From Triatoma infestans (lineage: Eukaryota; Arthropoda; Insecta; Hemiptera; Reduviidae), in assembly GCA_011037195.1 (NCBI GenBank), contig JAAEAF010000376.1:1-64000 (forward strand): 64,000 bases of DNA, read 5' to 3'. The position numbers were made by a program, and so were the translations under genes. The notes beneath the pieces are model-generated. The model worked only from the letters and a program-made list of their open reading frames with translations, was not told the DNA's origin and did no database searches. Of the stretch, positions 13,329 to 22,655 are shown piece after piece (positions within the stretch are counted from its first letter, which is position 1; each line of letters starts with the position of its first letter).

Positions 13329-13366
13329 CATCCTGATGATGGGCGAGTGCCCGAAACCGATCGATG
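13329..13366 (+). ncRNA. Hammerhead ribozyme motif (ACCGGU type, G-to-A change in stem III)
   Basis: CAUC, CUGAUGA, GGGC-GAGU-GCCC, GAAA, ACCGAU, C, GAUG. The core is textbook; stem III has lost perfect self-complementarity. It is the inverted partner of 12388-12425. Confidence 0.72.
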
Positions 13367-13956
13367 ATTACAAAAAGAACCAGGCTCTCACGGAAAATAT
13401 CTCTGAAACCGAGTTTATTGGTGCGATTGATGGCACCAAGATACCAACCAACTTTGTACGCCCTGCGATTTTTTCATTTTTGAAATATTTTGTTCACATA
13501 CATACATACCTTCAGATCATGAGTCAAAAATATTTTTATCACACTCAGATATTTCCCATATTTACCACTATGTATTTCCAGTAAAAAACGAAATTTCGAA
13601 ATGTTGATCCGATTCAAAAATACTTCCTGTTACGTAAGAGGAAGTAAAAATAATTTTAATGCATTGTTTGCATGAGTGTCTAAATCAACAAAATATCACT
13701 ACAAATGAAAAATCGCAGGATGCTCATACTTATTCTGTTTAAAAATTAACATCAGTTCCCAAACGAAGATTTCGGACAAATCTATCACGTGATTTTATTG
13801 AATCTCTCCCCTCACTTTGTTATTCACGATTTTCTTTAAACTTTACCTACTAAACTGGAGACATAAAATGCCTAACACTTTTGTTGTGGTGGTTGGTTCC
13901 GCAGAGCTGGAAAGCATCAGAGACATTTTCCGTGGTAGCCTGCTTCATTTTGTGGT

Positions 13957-13994
13957 CATCGACCGGTTTCGGGCGTTCGCCCATCTTCAGGATG
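13957..13994 (-). ncRNA. Hammerhead ribozyme motif (ACCGGU type)
   Basis: Minus strand: CAUC, CUGAAGA, GGGC-GAAC-GCCC, GAAA, ACCGGU, C, GAUG. All conserved positions are intact and stem I is a perfect 4 bp. Confidence 0.77.
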
Positions 13995-14132
13995 CGTTTT
14001 TCAGACAGTGTGACAACACAGACTTGCACAGAGCAACTTAGTTTCACACTAACTGAGGACGTATTTTTTAAATACTCAGTATGAAACTAAGTTGCTCTGT
14101 GCAAGTCTGTGTTGTCACACGTCTGAAAAACG

Positions 14133-14168
14133 CATCCTGAAGAGGCGAACGCCCGAAACCGGTCGATG
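14133..14168 (+). ncRNA. Hammerhead ribozyme motif, damaged stem II
   Basis: CAUC, CUGAAGA, then a two-base deletion that leaves GGC-GAAC-GCC and a stray C before GAAA; ACCGGU, C and GAUG follow. It is the inverted partner of 13957-13994 and probably impaired. Confidence 0.65.
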
Positions 14169-14222
14169 ACCACAAAATGAAGCAGGCTACCACGGAAAAT
14201 GTCTCTGATGCCTAACACTTTT

Positions 14223-15235
14223 ATTTGAAACCTTCTTTTTTTCAGGAAAATAATGATTTTGAGAAATTCTGTTTCGGGGTGGGGGATAGTAACGTTAATC
14301 TTTCCTATGAAGCACCACTTCAGTGCAATGTAAGCTTCTATCAACTAAATAATACTAAAGTACATTAGAAGCGTTGCCAGAATTCCAAATTTGGAGAAAA
14401 TCTGTTAATCCGGAAGTGCAATATTAAAGAATTTTATTTTGAGTTTCCTGTTTGTTTTTTGTTTTTGTTTTTTTTTTTGAAAAATGCAAACACTGAACCA
14501 ACTGCACATAACATTCGAAATTTAACGCCACAAATTCTGCACAACTATTTGCACAATCTACTTTTTGGGGAGGGAAATGTTACAAATAAAAGTGATACTT
14601 TTACATTCTTGCAATTAGAGTACCATGAAGTTTAAAGAAAATCGTTAACAGACGTTTTCGAGAAAAGTCCAAAAAAACTCAATAATCTTCTCAGTTAAGT
14701 CGCAATTCCGGTTCACCGATTTGCTTCAAATTTGGAATTATAGCAATGCTTCTAATGTATCTATTAATACTATCTCTGTAGGTGATAGAACTATATATTG
14801 TATTGAAGTGGTTCTTTATAGGGAGGTTAGCGTTACTGATCTCCCATAGCGCCCTTAAAAAATCAACATTCCCGAGAAAATGCTCGACATATATGTGTAC
14901 ATACGGTACGAAGTTTAATGAAAATCGCTGGAGCCGTTAAATAATGATGGTAATTGTAGTGATATTCAAAATTTATTCTAAAGCCCAACGGGCTGGATAT
15001 CCACCAGCTATGACCAGAAAATTGTGTAAGTGTTATACTATAAATTTTTTCAAACATTTTACTTAATTAGAACTTATGTTGCTGTTACCTAGTAGAAAGT
15101 AAAAATTATTATTAATAAAATAGATAGATAGATAGATTGTTAGTTCCAAGAACTACTTGGACATCAATGGACCAAAATAAAATAAAATAAATTATAGGTA
15201 CTCATACTGGCCAGGAACGGGACCAACACTCCGTT
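14223..15235. repeat. Dispersed-repeat copies and no gene
   Basis: 14220-14480 and 14510-14940 are successive, partly overlapping copies of the dispersed repeat (TAGTAACGTTAATCTTTCC, AAGCGTTGCCAGAATTCC, GCACAATCTACTTTTTGG, TCGCAATTCCGGTTCACCG, AAAATCGCTGGAGCCG). A (GATA)n run lies near 15120-15136. Confidence 0.55.
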
Positions 15236-15765
15236 CATTGGTCCAGAGCCGGTCCTGGGAATAACTGGCGGAGCAATTCGTGCAGCGATTAGAGAGTGGG
15301 GTCGCTCCAGTGAAGAGCTCTGGAGGAGGAACCCGGGTGTTATACACAGTAAAAGGATGATGCCCGGACTGTGTAAACGAAGAACCCAAATGACTCTTAG
15401 TCTGAGTAGGAGCCAGATTTCTCTGGTGACGGGACTATTTACGGGTCATGGTAGGTTCAGGAAACATCTGTACAAGGTAGGACTCATTCGAGCGGAACCC
15501 TTGTGCATACTATTTCAGGAAGAGGAGGAAACGGCCTCCCACCTGTTGTTCGATTGTGTAGCAATAATCAGATTGAGGTATGAAACCTTTGGTACTTTGC
15601 GACCTGAGGAGATAGTAGCTCAAAATGACCTGGTGGTGAAGGTCCTCAAACTCGTTAGGGAGGGAAGGTTTGTCTACTAGGAACTATCGGGTGGCACAAT
15701 AAGCCTCTGTTGGCTGCAGTGCCGGGATATAGCCCACCCGAGGTTGGATAATAATAATAATAATA
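15236..15765 (+). pseudogene. Non-LTR retrotransposon C-terminal fragment (R1/I-like)
   Basis: The frame through 15260-15679 reads GGAIRAAIREWGRSSEELWR, then RSQISLVTGLFTGHGRFRKH, then a cysteine/histidine motif, CILFQEEEETASHLLFDC. This is the usual end of R1/I-superfamily pol (LLTGHG...C...EET..HLLF.C). A 3' tail of AATAATAATAATAATA follows at about 15749-15764. It is truncated at the 5' side. Confidence 0.75.
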
Positions 15766-15924
15766 GGTACTCATAAATTGATAAAAATTATAAAGTAATT
15801 TTGATATTGAAAATTTAAATTTGAATTTTTCGTTTATATATATATATATTTCTTCTTCTTGTTAAAACAAGCAAAATATTGGTTGGCTAGTGCCAAAGAA
15901 AAAACTTGTTATTTTTAAATGTTT

Positions 15925-15965
15925 ATTCGACGTTTCGGACATCTTTGATATCCTTCCTCAGAAAC
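15925..15965 (-). ncRNA. Hammerhead ribozyme motif (ACGU type)
   Basis: Minus strand: stem I GUUU (wobble pairs with GAAU), core CUGAGGA, stem II GGAUAUC-AAA-GAUGUCC (7 bp with one wobble), GAAA, palindromic ACGU, cleavage-site C. It is a solitary copy without an inverted partner and differs in sequence from the ACCGGU family. Confidence 0.65.
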
Positions 15966-16099
15966 TGCATAAAAAAACACAAAGACATATAAAGTGAAAA
16001 TTACATAGCGCAAATAGAACAACATTGAAGCATTAGATATTATCAACACAATGTAAATAAAAAATATATATTTTAGATTTAAATATATTTTTTAAACCT

Positions 16100-16270
16100 A
16101 TATTACTTTCTCTTACACCTAATAAGAGGAAGTATTGTAATCGTGTTAAATTTTCGATATCGAGTTTACGCCGGAAATATCCGTTTTGAGGTCCCCTGAG
16201 TCCAATTTCGTACCAAACTGGTTGTCCTCTGAAGTGCTATCTTAGTTTATTATAATCATCTAAAAAATAT
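16100..16270. repeat. Dispersed-repeat terminal module
   Basis: ACTTTCTCTTACACC, AATAAGAGGAAGTATTGTAA, then a TCGTGTTAAATTTTCGATAT block and CGTTTTGAGGTCCCCTGAG. The same module is seen at 3840 (inverted order), 23010, 28150 and 59680. Confidence 0.6.
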
Positions 16271-16449
16271 TTATTTATTTATAAACTGTTTATAAGTATA
16301 AAAACCATTACAGTAAAGATTGGTGGCAAACCAAACACAGAAACTAACAAAAGTTGAAAAATTCTAGATAGAACACTTGACACCACTTTAATCACTTAAT
16401 AGAAAGTATAAAATGAAAAGTTATAATAATAGAATACGAAACCTGGTCA

Positions 16450-17345
16450 ATAACATTGTGCCTAGTTTTAGGCTTGGTCTATTGTACTGCATTTAAGTAT
16501 ATAATGATTACTGATATAAAAGAGATCTCCACCTAAGTGCAGTCACCATACATTTTATTACTTTATTGATTTTTTCAGTAGAATTTATTGTTAAAAAATC
16601 TGTTATGTTATGGAAATCAGGGCTGTTAAGATATTTCTCCCTTAATTCTTTATAAATAGGACAATTTATCAGAAAATGACTGAGGTCGTTCTGTTCGTCG
16701 CTACAATACAAATTGTGTTACTATTCCACTTATGTTTAGTTCCATTACAATTCAAAATCACTGATTGTGGATTATTAACCCTCAATTGGCCAATAATTCT
16801 TTTTTTATTTAAACTGATATCTTTTATTATATAATCTTCCACATTAACATTATTTTTAATATACTGGTAAATTCGGCTGTAACTGGAGCATAGAATCCGC
16901 TCATTATCTTCTCCCAATAATTTTACTTCCCATGCTTTTAAAATTTGTGTTTTATATTCCTTTAAGCTAGCAGCATCTTGCTCCAACCGCAGCCACTCAC
17001 AATCTGTTTCAACTAAAAGATTTCTTACATGAGAACACCAATTGAATTTATTTATTCGCTCACAGTTAAGCACATGCTTATTGTAGCAGTTTTTAGGTAG
17101 CCTGTTATTAGGCATATACAATTAATTTGAATCACCAATTTAAAATTCTTTTAATTACTTTCAATTTATTGAGCCCTAGTTCTCGCCTGACTATATAGTT
17201 GGGCGTACATCTTGGCCAATGGAACACCGACTTAAAGAACCGAATTTGAACAATTTCAATTTCATTTAGATAGTGTACCGCCCAAACCTCACTACTGTAC
17301 AATAGGACAGACCCCACCATTGAATTGGAAAGCCTTAATATAGTA
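16450..17345 (-). pseudogene. Non-LTR retrotransposon pol C-terminal fragment
   Basis: Minus-strand pieces in order: 17132-17320 (VLLYSSEVWAVHYLNEIE, RT thumb region), 16669-17121 (a 150-residue linker) and 16508-16711 in another frame (YCSDEQNDLSHFLINCPIYK, the Cys-His motif near the pol terminus). A frameshift near 16700 splits the zinc motif. The layout matches the 4484-7290 element's C-terminus. It is truncated at both ends and inactive. Confidence 0.75.
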
Positions 17346-19020
17346 TACCAAGCATTGCACTAAGTTTTATACAAAATTTTATTTACTGCGTTTGCTGCTA
17401 TGTTGCTTTGATTAATCATTGATTTTAAATAATATTAATTTCAAAATAAATAGATTGCCAAAATTTAGAGTTTCAAGAAAATTAGTAAGCCGGAAGTGTA
17501 TTTTACTGAACAGTTTTTTTTTTTCAGTTTTTATGATTTTCTGCATAAAAACACCGACGAATTTTTATTAAACATAGTACACAAACTATAAAGTTTGTCA
17601 ATTACAAATTGTCAAAACTGGAGCAAGAGAAAGTTGTGTGAGTGTTTTACAGCAGATTTTTTTTTATATTATATTGTAGCTAGCTGAGAAAATAGGTATT
17701 GATTTTGGGAATCATGTGTCTGTTTCTACACATGGTTACTTTAAATAATAAAATAACTTAAAAAAAAAGACGGTGAATAATACAATTGTAAAATGTTGAG
17801 CAGTGTTGAATATGTTAGAGTATTGTTTTGTGATAATATGCTCTGAGTTTTTGAAACCTTAGTGTGATTGTGTATTACTTTGTGGTTGTTAATAATATGT
17901 AATACTCGTTATGTAGCGTCAACTGGAGTGATTTTTATTGGTTAGACTAATTAGGTATATTATTCTAGACGTGTTAGTAGGCCCACAGCTGCCTCGTAAC
18001 AATATTTTATATATATATTCTTTTTCTAATTAACATAAAAAGTTTTTTCTTAAGCCATACCAAACTAATTTTTTGCTTGTTTCATTAACAACGGCCAAAT
18101 ACAACTATTGTTTATATATCTACTTCCTATAATTTATTTTTATTTATTTTTTTAGTTTTACACGCACATAATACATGATATTTTATATTTCTACATGAAA
18201 GATGTTTTAAATATATATATATAAAACATTTATATATATATGTTGTATGTTAGTATGATAATTGGAGCATATACTAATAAACTCGCACCAATTAGGGGAC
18301 TACTTTGGAGAAGAAAAAAATTATAATTTTTTTCTTTAATATTAATTATAATTTAGCTTTCTCCTAGGTAACTTGGAGCAACATAAGTTCTTATTAAGTA
18401 ATATGTTTGATTACCATAGCAAGATTTCAGTTTTTTTTTAAAAAACCTTTTATTGGAAAACTCAGAAGGTTGGTGGCATAAATCTTGTGGAAAGATCATA
18501 ATGAAGGATATACTAGCAAATTTGGTTCGTTTTATCAATATTTTCAAAAATCACATACTTAGACTTTTTTATTTTCAATAGATATCTGTTTTAGTAATAT
18601 TATTATCAACACAAAAGCTTTCAAATACTATCTATTATTCTAAGCATGTTAGATATTGATTCTATAACGTTCCATACATATTACTACCGCATACATATCG
18701 TTTCTCTGGCCAGTACACCTGAGAATATTTTAATAAAGAGAACCAAATATTCTCATTCCTTCCCATTTCCTTTCCCCGAACCCCCAAACTGGAGACTGAT
18801 ATTGCATTTGATATAGGCTCTTTCTATAAGCATGCCTCTGTATCAGCACCATCAAGATATAGATATAAATTCCAGATATACTGGAATGTGTAGAATGTTG
18901 GACAGATAATTTCTATATTCACGTCATATTTTATTGTTAAGAAATATTTTTTTGCCCAAGCAGATTCTTTTCAAGTGAACTTATGTGAATATTTCCTTTA
19001 ACTATTGAATTCGCTTGATA
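17346..19020. other. No gene seen
   Basis: AT-rich, with a dispersed-repeat piece (17450-17660: AGTAAGCCGGAAGTGTATTT, GGAGCAAGAGAAAGTTGTGT) and a short palindromic TATATA tract near 18213-18245. No coding sequence recognised. Confidence 0.5.
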
Positions 19021-19560
19021 CTTTCTCCTCTCTCTCCTGGTAAAAGGAAGTATTTTACGTTTGTGTCAAATTTTTTAGGAAGTTGGATATTCACCGGAAA
19101 TACAAGTTTTTTTGAGATCAAATGAATGCGAACAAAAAATCTTGTGTGAAACACTTACACGCATGTTGTATGAAGATCGTCTTCTCGGATTAGATCAGGT
19201 ACACCTATTATTTCAACATTTCTCCGTGGAAACTTCATTTGAGGGCACATTTTGGAGGATGAGTGGGGTTATGGATTCTCTCTATAGTGCTATTTCAATT
19301 TATTACACAATTCTATCATCTAAATAATATTAATTAGACTTTTGTTGAAACTAGAATGTTGTTGAAATTCTGAGTTTGAAAAAAAAATCGGATGACCGAA
19401 TTTGCGTTTTTACTAAACAAATTTTTTTTTTTCAATTTTTTCCATAAAAACACCGACGAATTTCATTAGACTTGATATACTAACTATAAAATTTGTCAAT
19501 CACAATTTTGAAAACTGGTGTAAGAGAAAGTTGTGTGAGTGTATCACATCAGATTTTTTT
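19020..19560. repeat. Dispersed-repeat copy
   Basis: Starts with CTTTCTCCTCTCTCTCCTGG and AAAAGGAAGTATTTTACGTT, then TTCACCGGAAATACAAGTT, and ends with GTGTAAGAGAAAGTTGTGTG. The 71-residue open frame at 19112-19327 lies wholly inside it and shows no protein-like conservation. Confidence 0.5.
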
Positions 19561-21195
19561 GAAGTGTTGTTAGAAGGGAAACAAAATTAAGGAAGAAATG
19601 AGAAACATGTAAATATTGTGGTGAATTGTGAAACAAAGCTTGGAAAAGGGAAAACAATTACAAAAAAAAAAAACGAAAAAAATTGTTAAATAAAGTAACA
19701 TACAGAATAGGATAATTATATCGATGTGTAAATTAATCGGAAGAGTAGCATTCGTGACGTAGTCTGTGGAACAGTGTCCGCCATGACAGGGGTTACTAGA
19801 ACTCCACATTTAAATGTTGGCAATTTATGTTTAAGCCTATTTTTTCCATTTTCTTTAATTACATCTTGTAGCACACTCTTTTTTCCCACTATACTATCTC
19901 ATCTGATATAATAATGTATCACCATTATTCCAAACATTTTACTAGAAAAATACAGTTTAAGAGATTCTGAGGAAAATGTGATGTTAGATTTGAAATGTTG
20001 CTCGAACATTGTTCAATGTTATGGGCGTTGTCTTCTAGACAAGAAATTTAATCGCTCTCATCTTCTCCATATTTATGTTTTGTTAACTGAAAAAAATTGG
20101 ACGTTTAAAAAAAATTTAACGATATTATAGTTACATTACCTTACAATAAGATGAAGATTGTATTATATCAGATGTTTTTTTTGTGTGTGTGTATCTGAAA
20201 ATTCAATTTCAAAAAAAGTAGACAATGTAATTGTTCTTGCAGAAATAAAGAAAAATAATAAATAAACCGTTAAAATATGAACAAATATTAATAAGAGGAT
20301 GAAATGGAAAAGCAAAGTTTTAAAAAAGGAAAAACAAAAAAAAACCTTTTATGAAGGCAAAAGGCTTATACCAGTCTCTCTCTCGGTTTAATAATAAATT
20401 ATCCGGAAATTGAACAGTCCAAAGCTGGTAGGTAATCTAGTGGATACAGCTGTGAGAGGATACAGGCCAGCTTGCTAATTTAAATTTACTCAAAATAATG
20501 ATTTATTTTTCTCCGTTTAAAAAAAAAACATATATAATATATGTATTCATATAGAACAATGGTTCCCACTGATTTTAAAAAACAGAAAAAAAAATGAACC
20601 ATTGATCTGAATTATCATTTCTTCTTTTTCCCCAATATGGCTGTTTGGCTGTTTTTGAAATGAAAAATATTTACACAGAACAAAAAAATCAGTGTGAAAC
20701 GGCTTTCTCTTACTGATTTTCTTAGTTCTGATTTGTCATAGTTATTAACTTTCATATTTTCTTCACTTGAAATTTTTACTCAATTCAACTAACTTTAATA
20801 TTTCATTAAAAACCAGGGATCGCCTAAACTGAAAATGACACTTCAGGGAAGTCAGCCATTTTTTTTTTCGGCTTCCTAGAAACCTTCACCCTTAAATCTA
20901 TTACTCAAGATATATACCTTAGAACTTTCCCGATTCCTGCGATTTCTCAGACATCTTAATCTCTCGAAGGGGTGCTGTAGGTGAATGATTTTCATCTTTT
21001 TGGCACCAATAGGGTAGTAAAATAGACTCTCCCTCTCAAATTCTAAAATCTCCCTCCAACAACAGAGTTTAAAAATTAGATCCCCACGTGTTGTTTTCAT
21101 TTTACGGAAAATTTGCCCTTTAACAACCCAAACACGTGTTTTCCCACCCAGTTACCATCACCATACCCCTTGACCTAGTTTAAGAATTTAGTTTT
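19560..21195. other. No gene seen
   Basis: AT-rich with A and T homopolymers and no recognised ORF or RNA gene. Confidence 0.45.
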
Positions 21196-21395
21196 CAATA
21201 CAATTAAAAACACCAGTCAGTGTGTAAAAAATTTGCTCTGTGCAAGTCTATGTTGTCACACTGTCTGAAAACGCATCCTGAAAAATGGGCGAACGCTCGA
21301 AACCGGTCGATGACCACAAAATGAAGCTGGCTACGACGGAAAATGTCTCTGATGCTTTCCAGCTCTGCGGAACCAACCACGACCACAACAAAATA
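21196..21395 (+). mobile_element. Single copy of the ACCGGU ribozyme repeat
   Basis: From AATTTGCTCTGTGCAAGTCT to TTTCCAGCTCTGCGGAACCA the unit matches one arm of the 13868-14222 foldback in plus orientation, with no inverted partner. It shows the family's fuller 3' end, which the right arm at 14208 lacks. Confidence 0.65.
21274..21312 (+). ncRNA. Degenerate hammerhead motif
   Basis: CAUC, CUGAAAAA in place of CUGANGA, GGGCGAACGCUC, GAAA, ACCGGU, C, GAUG. The core G8 and stem II are mutated, so it is unlikely to be active. Confidence 0.55.
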
Positions 21396-21696
21396 GACCT
21401 CCTTTAGTTGCAATGCACTTAGCGTCTGCACTTAGGCTACTTTTAGAAAATGTTAACCAATTTGTCCCGATTTTCACGTTCAGAAATATGATTATCTTAG
21501 GTATACCTCTTATTATTATAACTGACAATTTATTGTCTCTGGGATTTACAAATATATAGTATTTTGTGTTTGAATTGTCATAAAATTTTATTAATTTTCT
21601 AAAATCGTCTGAATTTATTAAAAATTATTTCTAATTTAAATGAGATATTTGTACGACAATGGCCAGAGGAAATTTAAAAAAAAAGAATTCTTTGTT

Positions 21697-21737
21697 GCTC
21701 TACGTTTCGGGTACAATTGGTGCCCTTCTTCAGGAGC
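21697..21737 (-). ncRNA. Hammerhead ribozyme motif (ACGU type), left arm
   Basis: Minus strand: stem I GCUC, core CUGAAGA, stem II opening GGG and closing CCC with a C-A mismatch, GAAA, ACGU, cleavage-site A, stem I partner GAGC (perfect 4 bp). Confidence 0.65.
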
Positions 21738-22000
21738 TCTGTAAAAATTTATTGGAGAAAATATTTTATTGTACAATATGGTAGTTATGAAAAAATGCAT
21801 AGATTTATAACAAAAAAAGAAAAATTTAAATGAAAGAAATATTAACAGAAGAAATTATGAAACAGAAGTGATAAATTTCCAAATTTCTTCTGTTAACATT
21901 TCTTTTATTTAAATTTGTCTTTTTTTGTTATAAATCTACGCACTTTTTCATGACAACTATACTGTAAAATACTGTATTTTCTCCAATAAATTTTTACAGA

Positions 22001-22041
22001 TCTCCTGAAGAAGGGCACCAATGCTACCCGAAACGTAGAGC
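22001..22041 (+). ncRNA. Hammerhead ribozyme motif (ACGU type), right arm
   Basis: UCUC, CUGAAGA, a GGG...CCC stem II with a different loop from the left arm, GAAA, ACGU, A, GAGC. Stem I has one mismatch. Confidence 0.6.
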
Positions 22042-22542
22042 AACAAAGAATTCTTTTTCTTTAGAAAACTCCTCTGGCCGTTGCCGTACTAATCGATAGT
22101 ATTTTCTTCACAATTTTCTAAAACTTTTTGAGCCTATTGAGTAACAGCTTCTTTTTTCTTGATGTTCATTTTGATGACTGAACTGGGTGTTTTCTTTGTT
22201 CTCCCTTTGTCAGGGGTTATTCGTTTTTCAATTCTCTTGTTTTTCACTTTGTAATATCCTTAGTTACATCAGTAAAGCTATTTATTTTAAAAAGTAAAAA
22301 CACGGAATTTCACTTATCACGCGATCAGCTGCTTTCAAGTTGAAGTATAAAGTAAAAGTATTGATACATATGTTTAATATGCACTATTTTTAGGACTTCA
22401 TATCTTTAATCACTTCATATCATATCATATCTTTAGATGATTTAAATAATGTAAATAAAACTATTTCTACCAAATAAATGCCTCCCCTATGGAGGGGGTA
22501 ATGAAATTTACAATAAAAGCAGCACAATAGAGTTTAGTTGAT

Positions 22543-22581
22543 CATAAATTATTGATTCTTTCATTATAAACTGTTCAGTGA
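22543..22581 (+). promoter_or_regulatory. Candidate core promoter of the apolipophorin-III gene
   Basis: A TATA-like CATAAATT (22543-22550) lies about 30 bases before an arthropod-type initiator TCAGT (22575-22579, putative +1 A at 22577). This would give a 5' UTR of about 31 bases before the ATG at 22608. The spacing is canonical, but in AT-rich DNA a chance match is possible. A second TATA-like string (22564-22570) is too close to that initiator to serve it. Confidence 0.4.
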
Positions 22582-22607
22582 TATAATAATTTTTAAACAA
22601 TCCAAAA

Positions 22608-22655
22608 ATGAAGCAAATTCTTGTCCTTTCTGTTGCGGTTTTGTTCTTAGTTCAG
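22608..22655 (+). CDS. apoLp-III: apoLp-III exon 1 coding part (signal peptide)
   Basis: ATG at 22608 is the first ATG after the putative start site. It encodes 16 residues: Met-Lys, then a hydrophobic core. The donor is CAG|GTAAAA at 22655/22656. The exon is too short to show up in ordinary ORF scans, and was chosen because it supplies a secretion signal in the right phase for exon 2. Confidence 0.75.

Larger units (their letters stand above)
12303..13419. mobile_element. Foldback element with hammerhead arms around a ~0.9-kb core
   Basis: The left arm (about 12315-12440) and right arm (about 13300-13407) are inverted copies of the ribozyme repeat: GCATCAGAGATATTTTCC on the left against GGAAAATATCTCTGA on the right. 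Each carries a hammerhead motif (12388-12425 minus, 13329-13366 plus). The core (12440-13300) is less AT-rich than its surroundings and unrelated to the other foldbacks; it has (GT)n near 12610 and no recognisable protein. Imperfect direct repeats GACCGAAATTAT (12303-12314) and AACCGAGTTTAT (about 13408-13419) could be a decayed target-site duplication. Confidence 0.65.
13868..14222. mobile_element. Hammerhead foldback element with 15-bp target-site duplication
   Basis: ATGCCTAACACTTTT occurs at 13868-13882 and 14208-14222. Between them lie two inverted arms of the ribozyme repeat (about 13909-14043 and 14077-14218) joined by a ~30-base centre containing an inverted ACTGAG...ACTCAGT. The arms share a TGACAACACAGACTTGCACA block next to the ribozyme. 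The left arm reaches about 30 bases further outward than the right (GTTCCGCAGAGCTGGAAA), as expected if one copy is truncated. There is no ORF of meaning: reading frames through it are ribozyme shadows. Confidence 0.8.
21651..22089. mobile_element. Foldback element with a hammerhead in each arm
   Basis: The outer ends are GTACGACAATGGCCAGAGGA at 21651 and its near-complement ending GGCCGTTGCCGTAC at 22089. The arms meet near 21869, where TTAACAGAAGAAATT faces AATTTCTTCTGTTAA. The ribozyme sequence is unrelated to the ACCGGU family outside the core. No clear target-site duplication was found. Confidence 0.7.

Noticed and set aside
13817..14344. Several frames encoding SIRDIFRGSLLHFVVIDRFRAF-like peptides, recurring at 12214, 14087 and 21204
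   Set aside because: They recur because the underlying ribozyme repeat recurs. They run in different frames and strands, lack a conserved start and coincide with the hammerhead core and its flanks. They are shadows, not a protein family.
22564..22570. ATTATAAA as TATA box of apoLp-III
   Set aside because: It lies only about 10 bases before the best initiator; the CATAAATT at 22543 has the proper spacing.
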